A stretch of 64,000 nt of DNA from Lapillicoccus sp. GTDB lineage: Bacteria > Actinomycetota > Actinomycetes > Actinomycetales > Dermatophilaceae. The notes beneath the pieces were generated by a model, which was not told the DNA's origin, did not search any database, and saw only the letters and a program-made list of their open reading frames with translations. Below are positions 31,642 to 40,828 of the stretch, one piece after another. Every line of letters begins with the position of its first letter. Position 1 is the stretch's first letter. The stretch covers positions 62,001 to 126,000 of the forward strand of contig NZ_JANXRJ010000103.1 in the NCBI RefSeq assembly GCF_025353065.1. Direction: 5' to 3'. Made by a program: the position numbers and the translations under genes.

Positions 31642-31985
31642 CGGGGGTCTGCTGCACGGCCGAGCACGCCTCCCTGATCCCGATGGCCGCCGGACCGAAT
31701 GTGGTGATCCCGGTGGATCGGTGCAGCCGTGGACGAGGGACGACCAAGGGCCACAGCCGTCCGAGGACGATGACCACCTCCGGCCGAGGTGAGAACGCGG
31801 GCCACTAACCGCGCGATCACCTCCGAGCCGGCGCCCGCACCGTGCAGGTTGACCCAGTCCTCGACATCAGCCGGGTCACCGTGATCGACGTCTCAGATGG
31901 CGGGTCAGCCGGATTCCGACCGGCTGATAGCGTCGTGATGTTTCGATTCCGCACCGGCGCGAGCCGGCCGATGAAGGGTCCTATC
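31642..31985. other. Intergenic region with possible minus-strand gene remnant and mdh promoter
   Basis: No confident gene in this 344-bp stretch. On the minus strand, about 31640-31800 translates as a hydrophobic, protein-like fragment (EVVIVLGRLWPLVV...), but a TAG lies directly before it and no good start or ribosome site precedes it, so it could be a decayed gene end. Near the right end TAGCGT (31928-31933) could be the mdh -10 box, preceded by an inverted repeat AGCCG-N8-CGGCT. Confidence 0.35.
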
Positions 31986-32978
31986 GTGACCAGCACTCCC
32001 GTCAAGGTCGCCGTCACCGGCGCCGCCGGCCAGATCGGCTACAGCCTGCTCTACCGCCTCGCCTGCGGTGACCTGCTCGGCCCCGACACCCCGATCGAGC
32101 TCCGGCTCCTCGAGATCACCCCGGCACTCAAGGCGCTCGAGGGGGTCGTCATGGAGCTCGACGACTGCGCGTTCCCGACCCTGGCGAAGGTGGAGATCGG
32201 CGACGACGCCACCAAGGTCTTCGACGGCGTCAATCTCGCCATGCTCGTCGGGGCGCGCCCCCGGGGCCCGGGGATGGAGCGCAGCGACCTCCTCGAGGCC
32301 AACGGCGGCATCTTCGCCCCGCAGGGCAAGGCCCTGAGTGAGGTCGCCGCCGACGACATCCGCGTCACCGTCACCGGCAACCCCGCCAACACCAACGCGC
32401 TCATCACGCTGAGCAACGCCGGCGACATCCCGAAGGAGCGCTTCTCGGCGCTCACCCGACTCGACCACAACCGCGCCATCGGCCAGCTCGCCAAGAAGCT
32501 CGGCGTCCCCGTCACCGAGATCCGCAAGATGACCATCTGGGGCAACCACTCGGCGACGCAGTATCCCGACATCTTCCACGCCGAGGTCTCCGGTCGAAAT
32601 GCGGCCGAGGCGGTGGCAGACCAGGACTGGCTCGAGAACGACTTCATCCCCACCGTCGCCAAGCGCGGCGCCGCGATCATCGCGGCGCGCGGCGCCTCCT
32701 CCGCCGCGTCGGCCGCCTCCGCCACCATCGACCACGTCCGCACCTGGGTCGAGGGCACGCCCGAGGGCGACTGGGTCTCGATGGCCGTCCCGTCCGACGG
32801 GTCCTATGGCGTCCCCGAGGGGCTCGTCTCCTCCTTCCCCGTGACGGTCAGGGACGGCGCGATCAGCATCGTCCAGGGTCTCGAGATCGACGCCTTCTCG
32901 CGGGCGCGGATCGACGCGACCGTCGCCGAGCTCACCGAGGAGCGCGAGGCCGTGACCAAGCTGGGCCTGCTCGGCTGA
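31986..32978 (+). CDS. mdh: Malate dehydrogenase
   Basis: A 330-residue NAD-dependent malate dehydrogenase. [16 protein letters not shown] at the N-terminus is the dinucleotide fold. [13 protein letters not shown] is the mobile substrate loop, [10 protein letters not shown] and LTRLDHNRA are conserved, and [11 protein letters not shown] carries the catalytic histidine. It interconverts malate and oxaloacetate in the TCA cycle. GTG 31986 gives the usual actinobacterial N-terminus and has GAAGGG about 7 nt upstream; ATG 31971 (MKGPI...) is an in-frame alternative. It converges on wecB across a good terminator hairpin. Confidence 0.95.
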   Translation: MTSTPVKVAVTGAAGQIGYSLLYRLACGDLLGPDTPIELRLLEITPALKALEGVVMELDDCAFPTLAKVEIGDDATKVFDGVNLAMLVGARPRGPGMERSDLLEANGGIFAPQGKALSEVAADDIRVTVTGNPANTNALITLSNAGDIPKERFSALTRLDHNRAIGQLAKKLGVPVTEIRKMTIWGNHSATQYPDIFHAEVSGRNAAEAVADQDWLENDFIPTVAKRGAAIIAARGASSAASAASATIDHVRTWVEGTPEGDWVSMAVPSDGSYGVPEGLVSSFPVTVRDGAISIVQGLEIDAFSRARIDATVAELTEEREAVTKLGLLG

Positions 32979-33005
32979 CCCGGCCCGCGCCTCACCCCGT
33001 GCAGG

Positions 33006-33039
33006 CGGCAGGTCGACAGCCCTGGCTACCGACCTGCCG
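33006..33039. terminator. Bidirectional terminator hairpin, mdh/wecB
   Basis: CGGCAGGTCG (33006-33015) and CGACCTGCCG (33030-33039) form a perfect 10-bp stem with a 14-nt loop between the two convergent stop codons. No T-run follows, as is common in GC-rich actinobacteria. Confidence 0.6.
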
Positions 33040-33059
33040 AACTCAAGCGCTCCTGGCAG

Positions 33060-34208
33060 CTAGTCTCCGGACGCGAACTCCGGCAGCCTCTCGCCCACCT
33101 CGAGCAGCTGCGCGATCGCCGCAACGCCACGCGGGGCCGCGTGCCCGTCGCCGTAGGGGTTGGTCGCATTGGCCATCGCGGCGTATGCCGCGTCGTCCTC
33201 GAACAGGCGCAGCGTCTCGGTCCGCACGAGCTCGCGGTCGGTCCCGACGAGCTTGACCGTGCCGGCGTGCACCGCCTCCGGGCGCTCGGTGGTGTCGCGC
33301 ATGACGAGAACGGGCTTGCCGAGGCTCGGCGCCTCCTCCTGCACCCCGCCGGAGTCGGTGAGCACGACCGTGGCGGCTCCGAGGACGTGCGAGAACTCGT
33401 GGTAGCTGAGGGGCTCGGTGAGCAGGACGTTGTCGAGACCGCCGAGCGCGGGCTCGATGACGTCACGGACGAGGGCGTTGCGGTGCATCGGGAGCAGCAC
33501 GCGGACCTCGGGATGGCGCTCGGCGACGTCGCGGACCGCCCCCATGGCGTCGGCCATCCGCGCCCCCCAGGACTCACGACGGTGGCTCGTCACGAGCAGC
33601 ACGGGCGCACCCGAAGCGACCAGCTCGGCGACGCGCGGGTCGACAAAGGTGGCCGGGACGCCGACGGAGGTCTGCAGCGCGTCGATGACGGTGTTGCCGG
33701 TGACGGTGATGACGGTCGGGTCGATGCCCTCCCGCTCGAGGTTGGCCCGGGAGGTCGAGGTCGGGGCGAGGTGGAGGGCGGCGATCGGTGCGGTGAGACG
33801 GCGGTTGACCTCTTCGGGAAACGGCGAGTAGATGTCTCCTGTGCGCAGGCCGGCCTCGAGGTGGACCACCGGGATCTGGTGGTAGAACGCCGCGAGGGCC
33901 GCGATGAACGCGCTCGAGGTGTCGCCCTGGACGACGACGAGGTCCGGACGGGTCTCGGCCAGGAGGTCGCTCACCGCGGTCATCGTCCGGCTCGTGATCT
34001 GCGCCAGCGTCGCGCCGGGCGTCATGAGATCGAGGTCGTGGTCGGGGACGATCCCGAAGAGGGTGTTGACCTGGTCGAGCATCTCCCGGTGCTGGCCCGT
34101 CACGGCGACGACCGGCTCCAGCGCTGCGTGCCCGCGCAGCGCGGCGATCAGTGGGGCCATCTTGATCGCCTCGGGCCGAGTGCCGTAGATGGTCATGACG
34201 CGCAGCAC
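33060..34208 (-). CDS. wecB: UDP-N-acetylglucosamine 2-epimerase (non-hydrolysing)
   Basis: A 382-residue GT-B fold epimerase. The N-terminal GTRPEAIKMAP, HLEAGLRTGD, VTSHRRESWG and C-terminal TDSGGVQEEAPSLGKP motifs are all diagnostic. It interconverts UDP-GlcNAc and UDP-ManNAc for cell-wall polysaccharide or teichoic-acid-type linkage units. GTG 34208 gives the common N-terminus, with AGGGGGA a few bases upstream; GTG 34211 is equally possible. It has no polysaccharide genes around it, sitting instead inside a block of central-metabolism genes. Confidence 0.93.
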   Translation of the reverse strand: MLRVMTIYGTRPEAIKMAPLIAALRGHAALEPVVAVTGQHREMLDQVNTLFGIVPDHDLDLMTPGATLAQITSRTMTAVSDLLAETRPDLVVVQGDTSSAFIAALAAFYHQIPVVHLEAGLRTGDIYSPFPEEVNRRLTAPIAALHLAPTSTSRANLEREGIDPTVITVTGNTVIDALQTSVGVPATFVDPRVAELVASGAPVLLVTSHRRESWGARMADAMGAVRDVAERHPEVRVLLPMHRNALVRDVIEPALGGLDNVLLTEPLSYHEFSHVLGAATVVLTDSGGVQEEAPSLGKPVLVMRDTTERPEAVHAGTVKLVGTDRELVRTETLRLFEDDAAYAAMANATNPYGDGHAAPRGVAAIAQLLEVGERLPEFASGD

Positions 34209-34297
34209 CACGGTCCCCCTTCTCGCTGTCTCGATCTCTTGGTCCCGCACTCACGGCGACGTCTCACGGTGATGTTCGAGAGGTTAGCGACGATCGG

Positions 34298-34573
34298 TCA
34301 GCTCGGGGTGAGGTTCACGAGGTTGAACGCCACGAGCACCGCCACGGCCGCCAGCCCGAGCATGAACACGTCGAGGCGTTTCGAGCGCATCTCGATGCCT
34401 CCTCCGTGCGGCGCGGTCAGCACGAGGCGCAGCACGGACGCGAGCAGGAACGCGCCCGCGAGGACGTCACCGCCGGCGCGGATCTCGCCGCGCACACTGA
34501 GGCCGAGTCCGAGGGCAGCGACCGCGGCGACGGCCCACCACGGCCCCAGGCCCGCGAGCCTCCGCCAGCTCAC
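34298..34573 (-). CDS. DUF3017 family small membrane protein
   Basis: A 91-residue protein with three hydrophobic segments ([50 protein letters not shown]). It matches the DUF3017 pattern in size, position and the basic loop RSKRLD. GTG 34573 overlaps the folD stop (GTGA), so it is translated with folD; the family is regularly found between folD and mdh in actinobacteria. Function unknown. Confidence 0.82.
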   Translation of the reverse strand: MSWRRLAGLGPWWAVAAVAALGLGLSVRGEIRAGGDVLAGAFLLASVLRLVLTAPHGGGIEMRSKRLDVFMLGLAAVAVLVAFNLVNLTPS

Positions 34574-35421
34574 CGAGGGTCGGCCCGCTGCTCCGCGGCA
34601 CGGACCACGTTGCGCAGCAACAGCGCCCGGGTCATCGGCCCGACCCCGCCGGGGTTGGGGCTGACCCACCCGGCGACCTCGGCCACGTCCGGTGCGACGT
34701 CACCGGCCACCTTGCCGTCGACGCGCGAGACGCCCACATCGAGCACCGCGGCCCCCGGCTTGATCATGTCGGCGGAGATGATCCCCGGAACGCCTGCTGC
34801 AGCGATGACGATGTCGGCGCGTCGCACCTCGCTGGCGAGGTCGCGGGTCCCCGTGTGGCACAAGGTGACCGTGGCGTTCTCGGAGCGGCGGGTGAGGATC
34901 AGCCCGAGCGGCCGGCCGACGGTGAGCCCGCGCCCGACGATGACCACCTCGGCGCCGGCGATCGGCACGTCATAGCGCCGGAGCAGCTCGAGGCACCCCA
35001 TCGGCGTGCACGGCAACGGCGCCTCCTTGCCCAGCACCAGCCACCCGAGGTTGGTCGGGTGCAGTCCGTCGACGTCTTTCGTCGGGTCGACCCGCGACAG
35101 GAGGGCCATCTCGTCGAGACCGGTCGGCTGCTGGACGAGGAAGCCGGTGCAGGCGGGGTCGGCGTTGAGCTCGTCGATGACGGCCTCGACCTCGGCCTGC
35201 GTGGCGGTCGCGGGCAGGTCGCGCCGGATGCTCGTGACGCCGATCTCCGCGCAGTCCTTGTGCTTGGCCGCGACGTACCACCGGCTCCCGGGGTCGTCAC
35301 CGACGAGGACGGTGCCGAGGCCCGGCACGATCCCCCGCTGCGCCAGCGCAGCGACCCGCGCGGTCAGCTCCGCCTTGATGGTCGCCAGGGTGGCCTTGCC
35401 GTCGAGGATCGCTGCGCTCAC
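34570..35421 (-). CDS. folD: Methylenetetrahydrofolate dehydrogenase/cyclohydrolase
   Basis: A 283-residue FolD protein with [14 protein letters not shown] (catalytic Tyr and Lys), [10 protein letters not shown], the NADP segment [13 protein letters not shown], and [11 protein letters not shown] at the C-terminus. It converts 5,10-methylene-THF to 10-formyl-THF, feeding the formyl-transfer steps of PurN and PurH encoded upstream. GTG 35421 is preferred because GGAAGG lies 9 nt upstream; ATG 35430 abuts that sequence with no spacing. The ribosome site can pair with a distant complement in the leader (see findings). Confidence 0.93.
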   Translation of the reverse strand: MSAAILDGKATLATIKAELTARVAALAQRGIVPGLGTVLVGDDPGSRWYVAAKHKDCAEIGVTSIRRDLPATATQAEVEAVIDELNADPACTGFLVQQPTGLDEMALLSRVDPTKDVDGLHPTNLGWLVLGKEAPLPCTPMGCLELLRRYDVPIAGAEVVIVGRGLTVGRPLGLILTRRSENATVTLCHTGTRDLASEVRRADIVIAAAGVPGIISADMIKPGAAVLDVGVSRVDGKVAGDVAPDVAEVAGWVSPNPGGVGPMTRALLLRNVVRAAEQRADPR

Positions 35422-35430
35422 GGCGGTCAT

Positions 35431-35520
35431 CCTTCCACGCGCAGGCACTTCCCTCGACTTCCCATCGCCCATTCGTCGACCACACCTCCGACGCGGGGCC
35501 GTCGGGTTCGTCGTGGAAGG
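35431..35520 (-). promoter_or_regulatory. folD leader with a 9-bp long-range stem that covers the ribosome site
   Basis: CCTTCCACG occurs at 35431-35439 and CGTGGAAGG at 35512-35520. In the minus-strand mRNA the second base-pairs perfectly with the sequence containing the GGAAGG ribosome site just before folD, closing a 72-nt loop. This could be an attenuating structure. Confidence 0.35.
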
Positions 35521-35560
35521 CGCACCCGCTCGGCCGGTATGCCGCCAGCGCCCCCGCCAG

Positions 35561-36583
35561 TCAGCTCGACCTCCCGGTCTCCGTCGTCGTCGCGGCCGGG
35601 ACTGCGCCGCCGCCCCTGGCCGCGAGCACCGCGGCGAAAAGGGTGATGCCCAGCCCGATGACGACGACGGGCGTCAGGTGACCGCGGGTCGCCGGGACGA
35701 GGGCGTCGAGCCCCACGGCGGCCGCCAGCTGACCGAGGAGCATGAGGATCATGACCGGCAGCACCCCGAGGTGCCGCACGGCGACGGCGGAGACCGCGAC
35801 GACGACGATGCCGACCAGGCCGCCCAGCCACGACCACCACGGCGAGTGCGTCGACGCCGGTGGCCCGACTCCGCCGGTCAGGGCGGCAGGCACGCCGAGC
35901 ACGAGCAGCAGGACCGCGCCCGTGGCGAAGTTGATCCAGGTCGTCGTCATCGGGTGTCCCGAGGCGCTGACCACCCGCCCGTTGGTCGCCTGCTGGACCG
36001 TCATCAGGGCCCCGACGACGGCGGCCAGGACGACCGGCACCACGACGGCCGACGAGGTGCCGCTCACCCGCCCGCCGACGGCGACGACGACACCGGCGAC
36101 GGCGAGTCCGGCGCTCAGGAGCCGGGTGCGGCTGGCTGCGACCGGTCCGGCCGGGCCGAGCCCGAGCCGGTCGACGAGGATCGCGTTGACCGTCTGGCCC
36201 CCGACCACCGCGATCGTGAACAGGGCCACCCCGGCGATCGGCACGGCATACCCCTGGCAGAAGACGTAGAGCGCACCCACCATGCCGCCGAGGCACTGCC
36301 AGAACCGGATCTCCCTGTGGCGCAGAGCTTCTCGCAGCTGCGTGAAACCCGAGCGCATGCGGGGCGACACGAGCGCGAGGGCGGTGAGCACGACCAACCC
36401 GGACCCGAAGCTCCAGAGTGCGGCATCCAGCCCGTGACCGAGGTGGACGGCGAGCTCACCGTTCATCCGCGACTGGCCGGCGAGGATCGCGCCGGCGAGG
36501 AAGGTCGCCAGGGCCCAGCCCACCCGGGACGGCTCACCGCGAGTCGTCCCGGGGGGCGGGGTCACCTCGGCCCGCTGGGCCAC
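35561..36583 (-). CDS. DMT-type membrane transporter (duplicated DUF606/YdcZ)
   Basis: A 340-residue protein with about ten transmembrane segments in two similar halves. Each half begins with a motif like [17 protein letters not shown] or [15 protein letters not shown], the hallmark of the YdcZ/DUF606 branch of the drug/metabolite transporter superfamily. Substrate unknown. GTG 36583 has GGAGG 5 nt upstream; a TTG at 36604 is a weaker alternative. It lies between purH and folD on the same strand, an insertion relative to the usual actinobacterial order. Confidence 0.85.
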   Translation of the reverse strand: MAQRAEVTPPPGTTRGEPSRVGWALATFLAGAILAGQSRMNGELAVHLGHGLDAALWSFGSGLVVLTALALVSPRMRSGFTQLREALRHREIRFWQCLGGMVGALYVFCQGYAVPIAGVALFTIAVVGGQTVNAILVDRLGLGPAGPVAASRTRLLSAGLAVAGVVVAVGGRVSGTSSAVVVPVVLAAVVGALMTVQQATNGRVVSASGHPMTTTWINFATGAVLLLVLGVPAALTGGVGPPASTHSPWWSWLGGLVGIVVVAVSAVAVRHLGVLPVMILMLLGQLAAAVGLDALVPATRGHLTPVVVIGLGITLFAAVLAARGGGAVPAATTTETGRSS

Positions 36584-36613
36584 GGCTGCCTCCGTCCGCC
36601 GCAAATCAGGGGA

Positions 36614-38242
36614 TCAGTGGAAGAAGTGGCGCGTGCCGGTGAAGTACATGGTCACGCCGGCGACCGCGGCCGCCTCGATGACGAGGTCGTCCCGGATCGA
36701 GCCGCCGGGGGCGACGACCGCGCGGACGCCGGCCGCCAGCTGGATCTCCAGCCCGTCCGGGAACGGGAAGAAGGCGTCGGAGGCCGCCACCGAGCCGGCG
36801 GCCCGCTCGGCACCCGCGCGGGCGACGGCGAGCCGGCACGAGTCGACGCGGTTGACCTGGCCCATGCCCACGCCCACCGAGGCGCCGTCCTTGGCGAGGA
36901 GGATGGCGTTGGACTTCACCGCGCGGATCGCGCGCCAGCCGAAGGCGAGGTCCGCCAGCGTCGCCTCGTGGGCGGCGGCGCCGGTGACGAGCCGCCACCG
37001 CGACGGGTCGTCGCCGCCCTCCGGCTCCACCACGGCGTCGACGCGGTCGACGGTCTGCACGAGGACGCCACCGCTGATCGGACGCATCTCGAGGGGGTCG
37101 CGGAACCGCTGCATGTCGGCCGGCAGCTTGAGCAGGCGTCGGTTCTTCTTCTGCCGCAACAGCTCCAGCGCCTCGGGCTCGAAGTCCGGGGCGACGATGA
37201 CCTCGGTGAAGACGTCCTGGGCCGCCTGCGCCATGGCGAGCGTGACGGGCCGGTTGGTGGCGATGATGCCACCGTAGGCCGACTGCGGGTCGCACGCGTG
37301 GGCCTTCTCGTAGGCCACGGTGAGGTCGGCCCCGACGGCGATGCCGCACGGGTTGGCGTGCTTGATGATCGCGACCGTCGGCTGGTCGCCGTGGTCGTGC
37401 GCCGCCCGCACCGCCGCATCCGCGTCGACGTAGTTGTTGTAGGACATCTCCTTGCCGTGCAGCTGCTCCGCGCTGGCGATGCCGGGACGCCAGCCCTGGT
37501 AGAGCGCGGCCTGCTGGTGGGGGTTCTCGCCGTAGCGCAGGACCGCCGTGCGGTCCCAGGTCGCCCCCGTCCAGGCCGGAAAACCGGTGCCGTCGCTCGT
37601 GTCCGCGAGGACGGTGCCCATCCAGCTCGCCACCGCGGTGTCGTAGGTCGCGGTGTGGACGAAGGCCTCCGCCGCGAGGCGCTGCCGCTCGCCGAGCGTG
37701 AAGCCGCCGGCGGCAACTGCCGCGAGCACCTGGCCGTATGCCGCGGGGCTGGTGACGATCGCGACGCTCGCATGGTTCTTCGCCGAGGCGCGCACCATCG
37801 ACGGCCCACCGATGTCGATCTGCTCGATGCACTCCTCCGGGGTCGCGCCCGAGTCGACGGTCTGCCGGAACGGATAGAGGTTGCTGACCACGAGGTCGAA
37901 GGGCTCGATGCCGAGCTGCGCGAGCTGCGCGACGTGGTCGGGGTTGCGGGTGTCGGCGAGCAGGCCGGCGTGGATCGTCGGGTGGAGGGTCTTGACCCGC
38001 CCGTCGAGGCACTCGGGGAAGCCCGTGAGGTCCTCCACCTTCGTGACGGGCACCCCGGTGCCTGCGATGACGCCCGCCGTGGACCCGGTCGACACGATCG
38101 CGACCCCCGACTCGTAGAGGCCGCGAGCGAGGTCCTCGAGGCCGGTCTTGTCGTAGACGGAGACCAGGGCCCGGCGGATCGGGCGACGTTGCGCCACGGG
38201 CGGGCTGGCCGGCACGAGATCCGGGGTGGCGGGGGTGCTCAC
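36614..38242 (-). CDS. purH: Bifunctional AICAR formyltransferase/IMP cyclohydrolase
   Basis: A 542-residue PurH. The N-terminal IMP cyclohydrolase (MGS-like) domain runs from [18 protein letters not shown] to about residue 170, and the C-terminal AICAR formyltransferase contains [13 protein letters not shown]. It ends in GTRHFFH, a typical family C-terminus. It catalyses the last two steps of IMP synthesis, using 10-formyl-THF that FolD supplies. GTG 38242 overlaps the purN stop (GTGA). Length is normal. Confidence 0.96.
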   Translation of the reverse strand: MSTPATPDLVPASPPVAQRRPIRRALVSVYDKTGLEDLARGLYESGVAIVSTGSTAGVIAGTGVPVTKVEDLTGFPECLDGRVKTLHPTIHAGLLADTRNPDHVAQLAQLGIEPFDLVVSNLYPFRQTVDSGATPEECIEQIDIGGPSMVRASAKNHASVAIVTSPAAYGQVLAAVAAGGFTLGERQRLAAEAFVHTATYDTAVASWMGTVLADTSDGTGFPAWTGATWDRTAVLRYGENPHQQAALYQGWRPGIASAEQLHGKEMSYNNYVDADAAVRAAHDHGDQPTVAIIKHANPCGIAVGADLTVAYEKAHACDPQSAYGGIIATNRPVTLAMAQAAQDVFTEVIVAPDFEPEALELLRQKKNRRLLKLPADMQRFRDPLEMRPISGGVLVQTVDRVDAVVEPEGGDDPSRWRLVTGAAAHEATLADLAFGWRAIRAVKSNAILLAKDGASVGVGMGQVNRVDSCRLAVARAGAERAAGSVAASDAFFPFPDGLEIQLAAGVRAVVAPGGSIRDDLVIEAAAVAGVTMYFTGTRHFFH

Positions 38243-38868
38243 GGAATGGTGACCTTTCGATTCATGACGGTGAAACCCTCGCGGCCCATCCGGCCCACGT
38301 GGTCGACGAGCTGGGGGCGCTCCACGAGCTTGATCCGCTCGGTGAGGGACGCGACGGTGTCGTCGTCCTCCACCGGGACGACGCACTGCGCGACGATCGC
38401 GCCGGTGTCGATGCCGGCGTCCACGACGAAGAGGGTGGCGCCGGAGACCTTGACGCCGTAGTCGAGCGCGTCCCGGGGGCCGTGGATGCCGGGGAAAGCG
38501 GGCAGCAGGGCGTTGTGGCTGTTGACGTAACGGCCGCCGAACCGGGCCAGGAACGCCGGGCCGGCGAGCTTGAGGAAACCCGCGGACACGACGAGCGCCG
38601 GTGCATGGGCGGCGACCTGCTCGGCGAGCGCGAGGTCCCAGTCCGCGCGGCTCGGGAAGTCGGCGACACGGCATACGAACGTCGGGATGCCCGCCCGCTC
38701 GGCGCGGGCCAGACCCTCGATCCCGTCGCGATCGGCGCCGACCGCCACCACCCGCACGCCGTATGCCGGGTCGGCACCCGCGTCGAGCAGCGCCTGCAGG
38801 AGGGTGCCGGAGCCGGAGACGAGGACGACGATGTCGGCGGATCCGCCGCCGCCGGTGCCTCGAGACAT
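38239..38868 (-). CDS. purN: Phosphoribosylglycinamide formyltransferase
   Basis: A 209-residue PurN with the N-terminal [16 protein letters not shown] phosphate loop. It also has [28 protein letters not shown], which carries the catalytic His and Asn, and [13 protein letters not shown]. The loop has SGSGT where many bacteria have SGxGSN, common in actinobacteria. It transfers a formyl group to GAR in purine synthesis. ATG 38868 has AAGGTGG about 9 nt upstream. It leads the purN-purH pair; a 7-bp hairpin (CCGAGAG/CTCTCGG, 38886-38909) lies in its leader. Confidence 0.95.
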   Translation of the reverse strand: MSRGTGGGGSADIVVLVSGSGTLLQALLDAGADPAYGVRVVAVGADRDGIEGLARAERAGIPTFVCRVADFPSRADWDLALAEQVAAHAPALVVSAGFLKLAGPAFLARFGGRYVNSHNALLPAFPGIHGPRDALDYGVKVSGATLFVVDAGIDTGAIVAQCVVPVEDDDTVASLTERIKLVERPQLVDHVGRMGREGFTVMNRKVTIP

Positions 38869-39050
38869 CACGGTCAGCCACCTTACCGAGAGGTGGCGAG
38901 GGCTCTCGGCCCGGTCCGCACGTCGGCCGCGGCGCAGGTGGGGCACCGGGGACGGGTGTGGCACGTTTGGGGAGTACGAGCGCCGCTGGCTGCTCGCGGA
39001 GTGCTCGCGCACGTGTGCGGGACGACCCGACGGACGGAGAGGCAAGCGCG

Positions 39051-39440
39051 ATGGCGACCAGACCTGGGGCCACCATGCAGCCTCCGCTGCAGTGGTCCAT
39101 GACGAGCCTCGCCCTGTTTGCCCTCGTCTATCTGGGCGCCTCGCTCCCCCTGCCCACCCGGGCCATCGCTCTGGTGCCGACCGTCGTCGTCGCCGTCATC
39201 ACCGTCCGCGAGCTGCTGCGGCAACGACGTGAGGACGCGCCGGTGCGGATGCGGCTGATGCCGACCATCACCCTGGTGCTGGTGGGGTTCGTCTTCCTGA
39301 CGGCGGTCGCCCAGGTGGTCCTCTATGACGGCATCAAGCAGTACCAGGACTGCCTGTCGGGCGCGAGCACCTCGCAGGCCCGGGCCCAGTGCGAGGTGCA
39401 GCGGCAGCAGAGCGGCTTCGGGACGGTGATCGGCGGCTGA
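39051..39440 (+). CDS. Conserved small membrane protein of unknown function
   Basis: A 129-residue protein with three hydrophobic segments ([51 protein letters not shown]) and a short C-terminal region with two cysteines (DCLSG...AQCEV). GGAGAGG lies 8 nt before ATG 39051, supporting expression. It is divergent from purN and convergent with DUF6350. I do not recognise the family; the two cysteines after the last helix may face the outside and form a disulfide. Confidence 0.7.
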   Translation: MATRPGATMQPPLQWSMTSLALFALVYLGASLPLPTRAIALVPTVVVAVITVRELLRQRREDAPVRMRLMPTITLVLVGFVFLTAVAQVVLYDGIKQYQDCLSGASTSQARAQCEVQRQQSGFGTVIGG

Positions 39441-39522
39441 CCGCGCCCGGGTCGCCGCGAAGCGGCCCACCCTGCCGCCCGACAGGGGGATCGGTGATTG
39501 GCCAGCGCGGTCCAAGTGCGTC

Positions 39523-40749
39523 CTAGTGCAGGTGCTGGCGCACCCGGTCGACCCCGACCCAGAGGACGGCGCCGAGGAGCAGCTCGCCCAGCAGGGCGGC
39601 CCCCAGCAGGACGGGTGACGGGCCGACGTGGCGCAGCCGCTCGAGGCCGACGGACCCGGTGCCGAGGACGGCGAGGATGGTGATGGTGAGCGCGGAGACC
39701 GTCACGGCGGCCGCGGACGTCGTGAGCTTGGACCGCCAGCTGGCCAGCCGGGCCATCGGTCGGGTCACGAGGTAGGAGGTGACCGCCCCCACGAGGACGG
39801 GCAGGCCGAGGACGGCGACCACCCAGCCCGGGAAGGCTCCCCCGCTCGGCAGTGCGCCGAGGACGGGCACCAGTGGCAGCAGCCCGGGCTGGGCGCCCGA
39901 GACCGTGATGCTCGACCCGGCGACGACGCCGAAGCCCGGTCCGGCGATCCAGGAGAGAGCCCAGAGAGCGAGATTCGGCGTGAACAGCAGCTGCCCGACC
40001 ACGAGGACGACGCCACCGACGAGTCCCGGCGCGAGCGCCGAGTGCAGGCCGGTGACCGTCCCGAACCTGACGAGGACCGCAGCGAGGACCAGGACGACAC
40101 CGAGGCCGCCGAGCACCGCCGCACCCTGGAGGCCAGGGAGGACGGCGCGAACGGCCCAGCGCGGGAGGCGGTCGAGTGCCCGACCGACCAGCGGCGCAGC
40201 CTCGTCCCGGGCGTAGCGACCGCCGAGGCAGGTCAGCAGCGCGAGCGCGGGGACCCAGAGCACCCCGATGACGCCCAGGGGACTCGGTCGGGCCGGGCCC
40301 GCGAGGGTGAGCAGCCACGCGGCTGTGGCGGCCGCGGCATACCCCCCGGCGTAGCCCGGCAGGATGCGGGTCACCAGCTGCCGCTGCCACGTCTTGGCCG
40401 GGGCGTCCGCCTCGGACCGGTCGAGGAGGCGGCGGATCGAGCGGGTGGTCACCATCAGGATGAGAGCCCACAGGCCGAGCGGAGTGAGGGAGATCGAGGC
40501 TCCCCCCAGCGCCACCGGTATGCCGTGCCCCAGGAACCATCCGGCGCTCGCCACACCGACGGCCTGGCCCCACGGCACGGTCGTGAGCGGTGCGACGACC
40601 CAGACCAGCAGCGCCGGCAGCGCGAGCAGCAGCCACGTGCCGACCGCCGCCCGGGCGCCCGGCAGGAGCTCCTGCCACCACGCCGGGTCGAGGCCGCGCG
40701 ACCGGCTGCGCGGGGGTCGGGTGAGGCGGACGCGTTCCAGGAGACTCAT
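39523..40749 (-). CDS. DUF6350 family multi-spanning membrane protein
   Basis: A 408-residue protein with roughly ten or more transmembrane helices. LALWALSWIAGPGFGVVAGSS, ITVSGAQPGLLPLVPVLGALP and an N-terminal GARAAVGTWLLLALPALLVWV segment fit the DUF6350 family, which normally lies between sucD and purN in actinobacteria. Function unknown; annotation as cell-division protein PerM is sometimes transferred but is not supported here. GGAGG lies 4 nt before ATG 40749. An ABC module now separates it from sucD. Confidence 0.8.
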   Translation of the reverse strand: MSLLERVRLTRPPRSRSRGLDPAWWQELLPGARAAVGTWLLLALPALLVWVVAPLTTVPWGQAVGVASAGWFLGHGIPVALGGASISLTPLGLWALILMVTTRSIRRLLDRSEADAPAKTWQRQLVTRILPGYAGGYAAAATAAWLLTLAGPARPSPLGVIGVLWVPALALLTCLGGRYARDEAAPLVGRALDRLPRWAVRAVLPGLQGAAVLGGLGVVLVLAAVLVRFGTVTGLHSALAPGLVGGVVLVVGQLLFTPNLALWALSWIAGPGFGVVAGSSITVSGAQPGLLPLVPVLGALPSGGAFPGWVVAVLGLPVLVGAVTSYLVTRPMARLASWRSKLTTSAAAVTVSALTITILAVLGTGSVGLERLRHVGPSPVLLGAALLGELLLGAVLWVGVDRVRQHLH

Positions 40750-40828
40750 GAGGCCTCCATGGTCGCGGGTCGGGCCGCGCAGTTCTCGGGGGCGCGCCGA
40801 CGGCGGCCCAGACGGTTACCTCGAACCG

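Noticed and set aside
35431-35590. ZTP (pfl) riboswitch upstream of folD
   Set aside because: A TGACTGGCGG-like stretch is present but overlaps the end of the DMT gene, and the conserved CCGCCTGGGC 3' element is missing.
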